Assembly: GCF_015832195.1 (NCBI RefSeq)
Contig: NC_052016.1
Coordinates: forward strand, 30,587,129 to 30,651,128
DNA length: 64,000 bases
From: Motacilla alba alba
Taxonomy: Eukaryota; Chordata; Aves; Passeriformes; Motacillidae
Direction of reading: 5' to 3'
How positions within the stretch are numbered: the stretch's first letter is position 1; each line of letters starts with the position of its first letter. This document shows positions 1 to 10,992 of this stretch, in pieces. A program made the translations under genes and the position numbers. Below the pieces are notes generated by a model. It saw nothing but the letters and a program-made list of their open reading frames with translations, was not told the DNA's origin and ran no database searches.

Positions 1-173
1 GGTGTGTGAGGTTGGACCCACCCACAGGTGCATCTGCCTGGCTACTGCATGTGGCTTGCATATGAGTTTGAGTACAAAATACAACTCAAAACTGTTGATT
101 TTTTAAATTAGCTCTATAACATTGGGGTTTGCACACCATCTTGGGCAAAGGGGACACAGTTGATTTTCATTAT

Positions 174-350
174 CACCACAGAATATGCTGTGATAGAAGG
201 GAACCACAAGGACTGTCGAGTCGAACTCCAGGCCCTGCACATGGCAGCCTCAAGACTCACACCCTATGTCTGAGAGCATTGCCCAAACAGTTCTTGAACT
301 CCGACCAATTCTCTGGGGAGCCTGTTCCAGTGCCCAACCACCCTCCCCGA
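174..350 (-). mobile_element. CR1 LINE 3' fragment
   Basis: The stretch reads as a CR1 3' end in reverse orientation: an 'acagaatatgctg' start, then phrases typical of CR1 such as 'gagagcattgcccaaac', 'cttgaactc' and 'ggagcctgttccagtgccca'. It lies in the presumed first intron of NME7. It is truncated and has no intact coding region. The rest of 1-540 shows nothing I recognise. Confidence 0.75.
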
Positions 351-539
351 GATTAAAATGCAAACTGGGTTTTCTTTCTTATTACTGCCCCTGCAATGAC
401 ATCCTGTCGTCTGTCCTGCATTACTACACAGCAGATCCAGTCAAGAATTAAGACTGAGGCACCTGAAACGTACTGTTTCTTCCAAACGCACCACTGCCTT
501 CCCGCCCGGTTTCCCGAGCTTCTGGCCCAGCCTATTGCC

Positions 540-1050
540 AACTCAGGGCGGCCCCGGGGTGGCGGCAGCAGCAGCGGCAGCGTCCCAACAGCCAGGCACC
601 AACGAGCCCGAACGGCCCCTTCAAACACCGCCCGGCTGCGCCCCGCGGGCCTCCGGCCCAGGGCCGGGCGGAGCCGGGCGCGTCCCTCCCGCGGCCCGGA
701 GGGGCTCTGCCCGCGGAGCGCCCGCCGTCCCCGCACCCGTGTCCCCGCTCACCATGGTGACGACGGTGATGAGGATGATGACGGCCGCGATGGCGATGCC
801 CGGCCCGCCCCTGCCCCGGCAACCGAAGCACCACCCCCGCGCCCGTCCCGCGATTGGGCGGGAGCGGACGTGACACGCGAGGCTCCCCGCCCGCCGCCGG
901 ACGCGGAAGCCGCCGAGGTGACAACCGTGGGGGCTATCGCGACATCGCTGCTGCGGGCCGCTCTGTCGGGGCTGGGGCTGGGCGGGCGGTGGCTGCGCGA
1001 GGCCCTGGATCCTGCAGGGCTCGGCGTCCTGAGAGGTGCGGTGGGTAATG
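540..1050. promoter_or_regulatory. CpG island, bidirectional NME7/BLZF1 promoter
   Basis: Very GC-rich and dense in CpG compared with the AT-rich flanks. It contains an inverted CCAAT box (attgg, 853-857) directly followed by a GC box (gggcggg). The NME7 start codon lies to its left on the minus strand and BLZF1 runs to the right on the plus strand, so it fits a divergent housekeeping promoter. A non-coding first exon of BLZF1 probably lies around 900-1033, where a possible splice donor (gagag/gtgcgg) is seen; its exact ends cannot be read from sequence alone. Confidence 0.8.
753..755 (-). CDS. NME7: NME7 first coding exon (start codon at splice donor), partial
   Basis: On the minus strand a good Kozak context (gtcaccATG) is followed at once by a consensus splice donor (GTGAGC), so the start codon would be the last three bases of exon 1. 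The call rests mainly on position: in vertebrates NME7, a nucleoside diphosphate kinase family protein of centrosomes and ciliary axonemes, sits head-to-head with BLZF1. No further NME7 exon is visible in 1-750, which would be intron 1. GC-rich open frames overlapping this point on both strands look like composition artefacts. Confidence 0.45.
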
Positions 1051-2463
1051 ATGCAAGCAGTGAGGGAGATGGAGGAGGGGGGGACGTGTTGGGAGGCTTA
1101 CAGTGCTGCCTCACGTAACTGGCCGGGATTGTAGCGTGAACTCCGAAGGAGCAGGATCACCGGCAGGTCGTGTCTGATGGAGCAGATAAGCCCAAATGCT
1201 CCTAATCAGTCTTTTGTTGAGTAGTCTTGCCTTTTCCTGAGCAGCTATGCTTTCATCCTCCTCGTTCTTATCAAGTAAATAGAGATCTTCAATCAAAAGG
1301 AAGGAACAGCAGTGGTGATTAACAGCTAATGCTACTAAGTAAGGAAACACACAACTCCAGTTGTAGAAGCAACAAATGGTGGGACATCTCTGCCTCTGTA
1401 GTTTGAGAAAGCTCAAGGACGAAAAGGTGTTTCTCTTGTCTTCTGTTAATCACAAAAGATAAACCTGCCTAACACAAAACAAATCTTTAGTCTAGAAACC
1501 CAAAAGTAGCAGTGTGCTCACTGCTGCCATTTTCTTTTTAGGGCAGAGAGCTGCTGCAATGGAAGTCAAAAAGCTGTAGTTAAACCATTTCAGTTAGTGG
1601 TACAGGGAAAGGAAGCCAGGGCCCTGGGGATCTCCCTTGAATAATGGGGAGAACTCGGGGGAAAAAAAAAGCCAGCCAAACAAAATAGGAGTATACTGAT
1701 CTCAAAGGAACTTAGTCAGACCCTAGAAAAGAGGGATGAGTGACTTGTATAATTGAGAGTGGATGGCTCTGTGGATGAATGTGACAATGCTCAATACCTC
1801 TGGTGGATAAGGGAGAAAATGGCCAGGATGGTGGTTTGGGCCAAACTGGGGGTCAGCTTTTGTTGTCAGTTAAACTAACCATGTGCACCCACTTAGGGCA
1901 CTGACTCCTTCTTTGACTGAGAATTGGCCCAATCAAAAAGGTTGTTTCAGCAAGCAGGACTGAAGGAATTGTGCAGCTGCCATTGTTTCCTCCTCACCTC
2001 TTCATCTGTTTGTAGCACAGTGTGGGATTTCCTTTTCTTGTGGTTCTGTGATTATTTTAGGTTATCTTGGCACGGTTATGCAGTTGTACTGTGGGAATGT
2101 TACAGGCTTTGAAAGGATGAGATGGGGGCTCACTGAAAAAAGGAGGGAGGGAGACCAGAAAAAAAAAAGAGGAATGGGAACTAGAACAAGATGAGGAGGA
2201 ATGCAAAGGAGTTGAAGTGCAGCTCTTGGTGAAAAAAAGACACAAGTGCCAGAAGACTCACAATCTTCTCCTTTTAATTCTATGGGTTTTGGTGTAGTTT
2301 TTATAATTTTGTGTTTTCCCCGTTTGTTTTGGTGTGGGTTTTTTCACTGTGCTACTGAACTGGAGTTTCGAGATTTTACTAGAAAACAGGATAATCCAAG
2401 ATTAACTGCTGCAGTTACCTTGCTAAAGATTTTTTTCTGCCCCCCTCCTTATTTCTTCCTCAG
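1051..2463 (+). other. BLZF1: BLZF1 intron 1 (no other gene seen)
   Basis: AT-richer sequence between the CpG island and the acceptor at 2461-2463, which has a strong pyrimidine tract (ttatttcttcctcag). Short open frames here show no recognisable product. Confidence 0.6.
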
Positions 2464-2501
2464 ACTTACCTAATTAGGAAGAGCTGACTGCTAAAGAGAA
2501 A

Positions 2502-5500
2502 ATGACGTCTCTAGAAAAAGGTAGGTTGTTCATATGACATCTAAGCAGACTGGATTAAAAAGTACTTTAACTGGAATTCTAAACATCAGAGTTACACTGT
2601 ATACCAGGCTCCTTTCATTTAAACGTACTCCTTTTATGTAGCTATGAAGAAGTAGTTCTGTGACATCATTATTGCAGTGAAAACCAGAGCTGCCTGGATG
2701 GAACAGCAATTGAATGTAGTTTTTTCTAATCCAGCTTGATTTTGAAAAATAAGATTGTCATTGGTACTGTGATCTGTCTGCACACTTGTCTGACAGCCTC
2801 CTCTGGTATTTAGAACCTGTTGGTACTGATTCAACAAACTTGAAAGTAAGGCAATTAATGGTGTTATTACAGCATTTTTGAAATCTATTAATATTTGGAT
2901 AGAAGACACAAGCTCACATTACTGCCTGCAGTATGAGAAAAAAAGCAATATGTGTAGCCATGCCCTCAGAAACTTTGTATCTCTCACCCATTGTGAGGAA
3001 ACTGTACTACAGTAATAATTGTAAAACTAAAAAAATTGTAAAACTATAAACTTAGTGGACTTAAATAAAATTAATTTCAGTAAATGTTGTGCATATTGGG
3101 GACTACAGAGCAGAATGCAGCATTACTGGGAATGCTGGAGTCTGTAGTTCAGAAGTGGAGCAGAACTGGGTTGTTGGCTTTTCTTAAACCTTTACTTGGG
3201 CAAACAAAATCTGTTAGTACTTAAAAGTCTGCTAAACTTCTTAAGGTGTCAGTAGCTGTCTGAGTAGTAGCTGTTTTTCATTTTCTTCTTGCTTTTTAAA
3301 TTAAACTGGTCTGATTCTGCCAGCTCCCAAAACCTGATTTTGTTTTCAGCCCATAAGTAATGTTGTCAAGAATTCTTTTTTTCCAGAAAAGCTTTTTTTT
3401 TTTTTTTTTATGTGTCTGCATTTAATCTTGTTTGGCAGCAGGAAATTAAAATTAATGCAATTCAGATCAATGTTTGTGTCTTGTACTGCTGTTGTTAATG
3501 AGCAATGCACATTTGAGTAAGGGCTTACTGTGAGAGAGGTGAAACACTGGAACAGGCTCCCAGGGAAGTTGTGGATGCCCCATCCCTGGAAGTGTTCAAG
3601 AACGGGTTGGATGGGGCCCTGAGCAACCTGGTCTAGTGGAAGGTGTCCCTGCTTACAGCAGGGGTGTTGTAACAAGAGGATCATGAAGGTCCCTTCCAGT
3701 CCAAATCGTTCTATGATTTTCTGACTCGTGCTTGATAATCACTGTTGCAATGGACTATTTGACACATGCAGTGTACAATTAAAATCTCTAACTTTGAAGG
3801 GCAGAAATTAAGGGAAGACTTACAGTGACGCTATAACCAAGTACAAGGTGGTAAACTTTTCCTCCACAATTTCTAAATTTCAGTTGATGATGCCTCAGCA
3901 CCCATTCGGGGGCCTGGAGATGGCATGGAAACAGAGCAAACAGCTGGAGCAGTGGAAGTAATCACTGGAGCCAACACTGCAAGCCATCACATCCACCACA
4001 GCCCCCATAAAAATACAGCTTCTTCCCTGAGTCCTGGAGTTCTGCAGCTGGGGAAAGTACATGCAGATAAATCAGTTGAGATTGAAGCTATTCGAATATT
4101 AGTCCCCAAAGCAGCCATCACCCATGTTGTTCCAACTAAAAATGCTAAGGTAGCTAAATCTGTGGGACGTAAAGGAGACACATTCCATCAGTCAGATGGA
4201 GCCACAGATCCCAAGAAAGAACAGATAGAGCTGAAAAATGCAATTGAAAAGCTAAAGAATTCAGAGAAGCGGTTGTTACAAGATAAAGAAGGTCTCTCTA
4301 ATCAGCTGCGTATACAGACTGAGGTAAGAAGTTAAAGGTGTTTTCTCTCCCACAGCTGAACTGTTTTGGTTTGTAGAAGCAGTTTGTGAATGTGAGAAAA
4401 GAGAACTGCTATGACACTCTAGCCTTGAAACAGATAAGTTCCTTTTTGAACTTAACAGCTAAGATATAGAGTAGAAGTACATCAAAGTATTCCAGTGCTG
4501 CTTCTCTGACAATAGATGCAAGAGTCAAAGACTTAGCTAGGAGAAGTACATTAGATAGCTGCAGGGAAATGAATCTTTCATGAGGAAAGACTTTGCTCCT
4601 TAATCGCTAAGTGAAAAGTGTTATGCCAACCATAGAAGAGTTGACTATAACTTCCTACTCCATACACCTGTGGATGTCTTGTCTAATCCTTGTTATCTTA
4701 CTGATTCAGGAGTTGAATCCTAGTGAAACTTTGTTTCGTGCAGTAGGCTTTCATTCTTCCTCTTTGACTGTTAGAATTTAAACAAGAATTTGTTGGATGA
4801 ACATTAGGCTGAAATGTTTATGCTTGCCTGGATACGTCCCATTCTGGAAAGACAATTTACTGTTAGCAATTTGCAATAAGTTGCACTGCATTCTTAAGAG
4901 TGTTTATTCTCTATTGATAGTTACAAGAGAGTCTGATCTAATTCTAGGTCAATCGGGAGTTGAAGAAATTACTTGTTGCTTCTGTTGGGGATGATCTGCA
5001 GTATCACTTTGAACGGATGGCTCGTGAGAAGAATCAGCTCATCCTAGAAAACGAAGTTCTGGGCCGGAATATGGCTCAGTTGTCGGAACAGTTGGAGCGC
5101 ATGTCTATACAATGCGATGTGTGGAGAAGCAAGTTCCTAGCAAGCAGGTATTCCCTCTCATGGAGCTGTCCTAACAGCATTCTCCTTCAGTCTTTCATCA
5201 CATACACTCATTGCAATGTGCTTTCATATGCAGAGGACAGCCACAAGAGCCATAGTGATACCTACTGTGAAATCTGAGAATACAGGAAAAGTATAAAGAA
5301 AATAAGCTCCTTGTAAATCTGAATAGTCCTGCTTTTCAGAGGTAATACAGTGAGTCCTAACCTGATGCAGTTCGTTTGAGGGGGCCCCTGGGGAGTCCCT
5401 GGGGGCCTCCTAGGCTGTATGTTCGTTGGTAGCAGCAGGCAGGCAAGGAGACTCCACATGGCTTCTGAGGGTGTTATTGGGGGTCCCATCCCCAGGAGCA

Positions 5501-8419
5501 GCATGGTTTCTTAGGGAGAAGGAGGGAAGGGGGGGAGAGAGAGGGAGAGCCTAGGGAGAAAAGGGCCAAGAGAGATTTCGGTCTCGTCTGCACAGCTTAA
5601 GAGGGAGATTCAAAGTGGGCGCAGAATAAGACTTGGGCCAATGGGATTACAGATACATGATACTGCAGGGGAGGATCACAGCTTGGAATGAACCGTACAT
5701 TTTCGAGGGGTGAGACAGAGCATACCATTTAGCTAAAATGCAACACCACACTAACCGTCCCTAAAATCTCAACTGCAGCTCTTGTCAAGAAAGCAAGAGA
5801 AGCTCTTAATTTTGATAAAACTGCATGCAGTTTAGGGTATAAAAATGTCTCTTAAGGCAGCTGACTTTTCTTACAGATAGTTAATTGATTTTCACCACCC
5901 CCCCCCCCCCCCCCCCCCGCCCCCAGTATGATGCAGTCATCAATTTGAGAAGAAGCTGATGTGTTTAGGAGCTCTGCTTACAGTGAGTCAGGGATCTACT
6001 ATAGAAGAAAGTAGGGGGACCTCTTTATTAAACACTGGTTGTGTTACTGCTCAGGACCTTACTGTTACTTCTTTAACCATAAAAGCAGGTCTGAAAGTCA
6101 AAATCTCATTTGACAATGACTTTAAACATGCTTAGTTGTCTTACCAGATCTGTAAATAGCATTCTAGGATTTTTAATTTTCTACTATACTTGGATATAAC
6201 TGACTGAATTATGATGCTTAATGCATATCATAAAAGACCTTACTGCTTGAAGGAAATGGCAATAGAATACAGTCTCCTCCCTTTAATTTGCCGGAGAAGT
6301 TTCAGCATATGGGGTGAATGGTAACTTGTGTAACATATGGGGTGTAATGGTACTTGTAAGTCCTAGCAAGAGTTACTAGGCAAACTTGGGGGTTTTTTAA
6401 CATTATGAGGATCTCTGAGATCAGAGCTGTGAGTCTCAGCAGTAACTGAGTTACTGGAACAATGGTTACATGTAACACTCTTCAATATTGTAACATTCTT
6501 GTTCATTTATAACTCCTGTTTCTAACTGGTGGTTGTTTAAATGTCATTCTGGTTTTTGCATTTGGAATATCACAGGCATTTGAAATGCCTGCTGGAGGGG
6601 TAGAGCCAAGCCTAATGGCATAGCAAAATGTGACAACAACTGTCTCCTTTGTAGCTCTTAAACACTCATATCTGACATCTGGTGATTGCCCCTGAGTAGG
6701 GCAAAGAGGTAAATTAATGCAGTCTATAGCCATAGCATCCATTTTTAGAGAAGAGTGGACAGATGTGATTACAACATACTTGTGAGAATTGTTAGTATTT
6801 AGCTTTTTCTTTCACAGGATCCTTGTCAATATACACTTTCCCAAGGTGTTTTGAAATGTTTGTTATTAGATTTATATTAAGTGATCTAAGATTGTTTAAA
6901 CTCAGTCAAAACAAAATCTTGCATTGATGTTGGCTGTAGCTGAACAGAAATTATTATTAATTAGGTTGATATAGGCTCTGCGTGGGGGAGGGGACGGAGA
7001 ACAGCAGACAGTTTGAGCAGACAAATTATGGTCTGTAGTAGAAAAAAGTAACTTTCAAGCTGTTCACTGGCACTACTGACTGGAGATTTCCTTTGCAGGG
7101 TAATGGCTGATGAGCTGACCAATACCAGAGCAATTCTTCAGCGCCAAACCAGGGATGCACAAAGTGCAATCCAGGACTTGCTGAATGAACGTGATCAGTT
7201 CCGTCAAGAGATGATTGATACACACAAGTATGATTTTTCTATTCCAGATTACCTCTGTGCAAACTTCACTTTTGTCAGTTTATTTTAGGCTAGAGGAGAA
7301 TCAAATAACTTTCCCCTCTTCCAGTGATATTTAGCAAAAATCAATTATGCTGATGTATAGTATGGTCACTTTTCAGTCTTAGAGCTGAAAGAGCAAAAGT
7401 AATACAATACTTGCTTCCTTCCTAGAGGTCAGAGGTCTTAAGGGTAATAAACTATGGAACTGACTTCCCTCACATCCTCAAGCTTTCTTTCTTTAATCAC
7501 TTACTGACTTGACTTCCAAGTCTTCTCTGTTTCCTTGCAAAATATCAAAGAAGTGATTCTTCTACCTACATGGACTTTACAATGCTTATTCTACCAGATG
7601 TCAAATAAGTGTTCCCAGGATTAATGTCCTGCGTTGGTGAAGCCTTGCCCTGGAGAATAGCCCATTTGTCTCTTTGTTCTTAAACACTTTTTTGGTCCAT
7701 TTATTTGGTTTAATATTTAGCTTATGCAGTAAGCCTTGGGAAGAGATGATTCCTCTGAAGTATGCTGAGTGCTGATTATACAATATAAAATACAAACCCC
7801 ACGAACAGTGCTTCTTTCTTTCTGCACAGGCTGCTGGAGGAGCTCATGGTTTCTCTTCAGTGGGGGAGACAACAGACATACTATCCTAGTGCCCAGCCTT
7901 ACACTACAACAGAGCTAGCAGCTGTGAATTGTAAGCTAGCCAAAGCTGTAAGCTCCCATCTTCTAGGAAATGTTGGCACTAAAAGTCCAAAAAAGACTTC
8001 AACAGCTGTGGAGTTTTGCAATACCTCTGCTGAGAAAATGGCTGAAATGGTAAGAACTCTTGATGCACGTTAATATTTATATTAAGGTTCTGGGTAAACA
8101 GATGTTTCATTTTCAAGCTGGAAATAAGATAACAAATGGCTTTCGAGCAAAAATCCTTCCTAGCTCTTAGAGAAGGAAAAAGCACATTAAATTGTATAAA
8201 AGTATTTTCAGTGTCAATTTTTTCCATCCTTAGATGCTACGTGTACTGGATCCAGCTGCACATCCAGAAACATCAACAGAAGTTTCTTTTTCTGAGACTT
8301 CTCCATCTTCTTTCCTTTCCACAAAGAAAAGTATTGGAAGGTTTCACCCATATACAAGATATGAAGATGTTACCTTCAATTGTTGCAATCACTGTCAAGG
8401 AGAGCTGATAGCCCTTTAA
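2502..8419 (+). CDS. BLZF1: BLZF1 / golgin-45, Golgi tether (complete, 6 coding exons)
   Basis: Coding exons: 2502-2520, 3884-4323, 4948-5147, 7099-7227, 7830-8049 and 8234-8419. All junctions are GT-AG and the reading frame is continuous, giving about 397 residues against 400 in human. The product is golgin-45, a coiled-coil protein of the medial Golgi that binds GRASP55 and Rab2 and is needed for Golgi structure and secretion. The start ATG at 2502 opens a short exon (MTSLEK), matching the family layout. Exon 2 carries the conserved VRILVPKAAITH-like segment (IRILVPKAAITH) and the start of the leucine-rich coiled coil (ENAIEKLKNSEKRLLQDKEG-type). Exons 3-5 continue the coiled coil (SVGDDLQYHFERMAREKNQL). 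The last exon ends in the conserved Cys-rich tail FNCCNHCQGEL-IAL, which in human contacts the GRASP55 PDZ domain. The 3' UTR probably runs to AATAAA at 9595-9600 or 10282-10287. Confidence 0.96.
3393..3409. repeat. poly-T tract
   Basis: A run of 17 T in BLZF1 intron 2, simple repeat. Confidence 0.9.
3526..3725 (+). mobile_element. CR1 LINE 3' fragment
   Basis: Plus-oriented CR1 3' end in BLZF1 intron 2: 'ggaacaggctcccagggaagt', 'gagcaacctggtctagtgg', 'aaggtcccttccag' and a terminal 'ttctatgatttt'. Truncated, non-coding. Confidence 0.85.
5300..5760 (-). mobile_element. Possible LTR-retroelement remnant
   Basis: A block in BLZF1 intron 3 with base composition unlike its surroundings: CpG-bearing, with long purine runs (5510-5550) and a gggggcccc-rich end. 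Read on the minus strand it begins near 'tgtggtgttgcattttag' (about 5754) and holds 'cccattggcccaag', which looks like LTR promoter sequence. A short open frame (5504 to 5262) follows with a hydrophobic leader-like start. I cannot match it to a named family, and no complete viral gene is present. Confidence 0.35.
5898..5924. repeat. poly-C tract
   Basis: About 21 consecutive C, one G, then five more C, in BLZF1 intron 3. Simple repeat with i-motif/G-quadruplex potential. Confidence 0.9.
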
Positions 8420-9594
8420 AAGCCCAGCCAAGCCAGCTGCACATGCACTCTTTCTGAAGAATTACACTAGCTGATGTTCAGCATGCTTCCCTTTGTCCTT
8501 TTTCTGTAATGGGGAGGTTTGGCATTGGAAATTATGCAGTTTCTGCTTCTCTACCTCTTGAAGTTAGGGATTGACAGGATTTCCATAGTCTCTGGGATAC
8601 TTCTACTACTTCTCAGTGGGGAAAGCTACTTATTTTCTTATACAAAGGCAAGACAAAAAACATTATGCTGGTCCAATTTATAGAGCATAGAGATGCTCTT
8701 GACTATTTAACATTTATAGTTTTATTAGCCAATCTTAATGAATTTCCCTTTAGAGGGAGACAGAAGTGTAACCGTATCAAAGCAAATGAAGTGCTGATTT
8801 AGTTATGTCTAAATTCAAATATAAAGTAATGGTAAATGGTTTTTAATTTTAGCCAAGGTGATGAACTGCCCTTAAGTCTATGTTCTGCCTTTTAAATTTA
8901 GTTATAAAAAGGAGTATGTGCAATGATTCTTCATAGCTGTAAGTTCTGAAAGCAAGAGTATATGCAATGTCAGCCCTCCTATCAAGAAGGAGATAAAGCT
9001 TGAATGAACTCTAGCTATAATATATAAGTAATAACTGCTTTCAAGTGGGTTCTAGAAAACTCTGTGCGGTGAGGTTTTTCTTGTGTTGCCATAGAGCTGA
9101 AATAATGGCTTTTCCATTGTTTCAGCTTCTAGAATGAAGCTGCTGCATAGCTGATCCTCAGCAAAGGCAGACTGACATACTTCCTTTAGTACACAGCATT
9201 GAATCCTGGCCTGGCATTAGGACTCAGTCCTTGCCCAAGGTCTTCCTGAGTATTATGAGAAGGTGAAGACCAGCACTAAGTTTGAATAGGTACTGTTAAA
9301 AAAAAGTATTTTTTTACTTGTATGATTTTATAATCTTGATGTAGATTTGAAGTTCTTGACATAGGTTTGAAGAGAACTTTTAGGAGACAATCTACTAAAT
9401 CCAAAGAAGCCTATTTAAGTTTCTTAGTTTGACCCCCAAATTTACCATATGAAGCTGTCTAGTTTAGGGAAAAGATTTCTGAAATGGTTGTTTTAACCCA
9501 GTTTTCCTTTGAATCTCATACTCATGATCAGAATATGTAAGCTGTAAGTTCTTGCTGTTGCTGCTTCTGATTCGGTTTACATGAAGAAAGCTAC

Positions 9595-9600
9595 AATAAA
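9595..9600 (+). promoter_or_regulatory. BLZF1: polyadenylation signal, BLZF1
   Basis: AATAAA about 1.2 kb after the BLZF1 stop codon, followed by a T/G-rich stretch (cttcctttgcttgctttc). It gives a 3' UTR of plausible length. A second AATAAA at 10282-10287 could serve a longer form. Confidence 0.55.
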
Positions 9601-10273
9601 CTTCCTTTGCTTGCTTTCAAGCTGTAATTCTGGATTTAATGAAGTCCCATTTCTGACCCTGTTTTCTCTGTAGCATAAATGGAACTATATGACATTGAAC
9701 TGTAAAAGCCTTACTCTGCTGGTGTGAGGCAATGAACAGAGAAGCACCTCTTTTGTAGTTTTCTACAATTAGGGAGATGGTGTGTGTGAACCTTTGCAAA
9801 CATTCCTCCCGGATTTGCTTGCTAGACACAGGAAGCTCTTTGTGCCTTTGGTGTCAGGGAAAGGTACTGGGAGGAGGAAGACACATGTTACTTATGTGTC
9901 CCATTAGCATGTGAAATTTTCATTTTGTGTCCATGCTTGCTCTCTATGCTGGCAAAAGCTGCAACAGAGCAGCCTCCAGTCCAACACCAATGCTCTCAAT
10001 ATGCCTGAACTAGCCCCAAAAATAACCGAGAAAAATACTACCAGCAAATCAGCTTTTCATCTACTGCACTTCTGTCTACTGCAGTACTCCCAGAAAACAC
10101 TGTGAATGTTGAAAAATCTAAAAGCAATGCCAGGATCATGAAATCTGTTGGGGCATACAACTGGACAGAATGCTCTTCATCTTTCACTGACTTTATGATT
10201 TCATGAGTGACTTTGGCATGTTCTCTATCAAGAGTTCATAATTTAGCTGGGTAAGGTGATGTAGTTTGGTAGA

Positions 10274-10279
10274 TTTATT
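10274..10279 (-). promoter_or_regulatory. CCDC181: polyadenylation signal, CCDC181
   Basis: AATAAA on the minus strand (tttatt on plus), about 715 bases after the CCDC181 stop. It sits three bases from a plus-strand AATAAA at 10282-10287, so the 3' ends of CCDC181 and a long BLZF1 form may meet or overlap here. Confidence 0.5.
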
Positions 10280-10992
10280 GTAATAAACATTGACATACAT
10301 ATAAGGAACCTAGCTTCCTTACTACTGGAAAAAGGTCATAATTTGCACAAGCTTTTAATTCCATGGAATAGTAAACTACTGAATGTGACTCTCAGAAGTA
10401 CATTTTAAAACCTGTTGCACAATCACCTACACATTAGTCTTCAATCACCACTTTCCAGGAACCTAAAAGAACACAGTCCTGTGGTCTAGAGCTGATCAAC
10501 AGATCAGCTGGTCATCAGCTCAGGAAGTGGTACAAGAAACATAATTTTCCAACAACATAACACCTTGCACAGTCTCTTGCACAGCAGCATCAAACAGCAA
10601 TATTAATCCACCAAAAATTCAACATTTACACAGTAGCCTGCATCCAGGAATCCATGATGAGTATAATGTGCCTTTTAAAGAAGGGTAATGTGCATTTGCC
10701 ACCCTTGTATGTACATCTTGCACTCATTTTGATTTGGTTAAACCAAGAAGATCCCTGAGTTATGCATTAAAGCAGGCTTTTCAACTAAATAACAAATAAA
10801 TAGATAGTAAAATCATTGTCACTTAAGGTAATTGTTAAACTTGCTTGAAAGCTTAAAAACACAAAAAGTCAGTAGCTGTAAAGGACAAAAACTCAAGCCA
10901 TAAAAGTTAAGAAGATTGTCACCAAGAACTCTGTGGCTACATCAAATTTTCAACTGTAATGATCTGAGAAACAAAAGGATTTGGGCTCTGAA

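Noticed and set aside
396..1118. Long GC-rich open frames on both strands over the CpG island
   Set aside because: They overlap each other in many frames, have Arg/Pro/Ala-rich composition from CpG content, and match no family.
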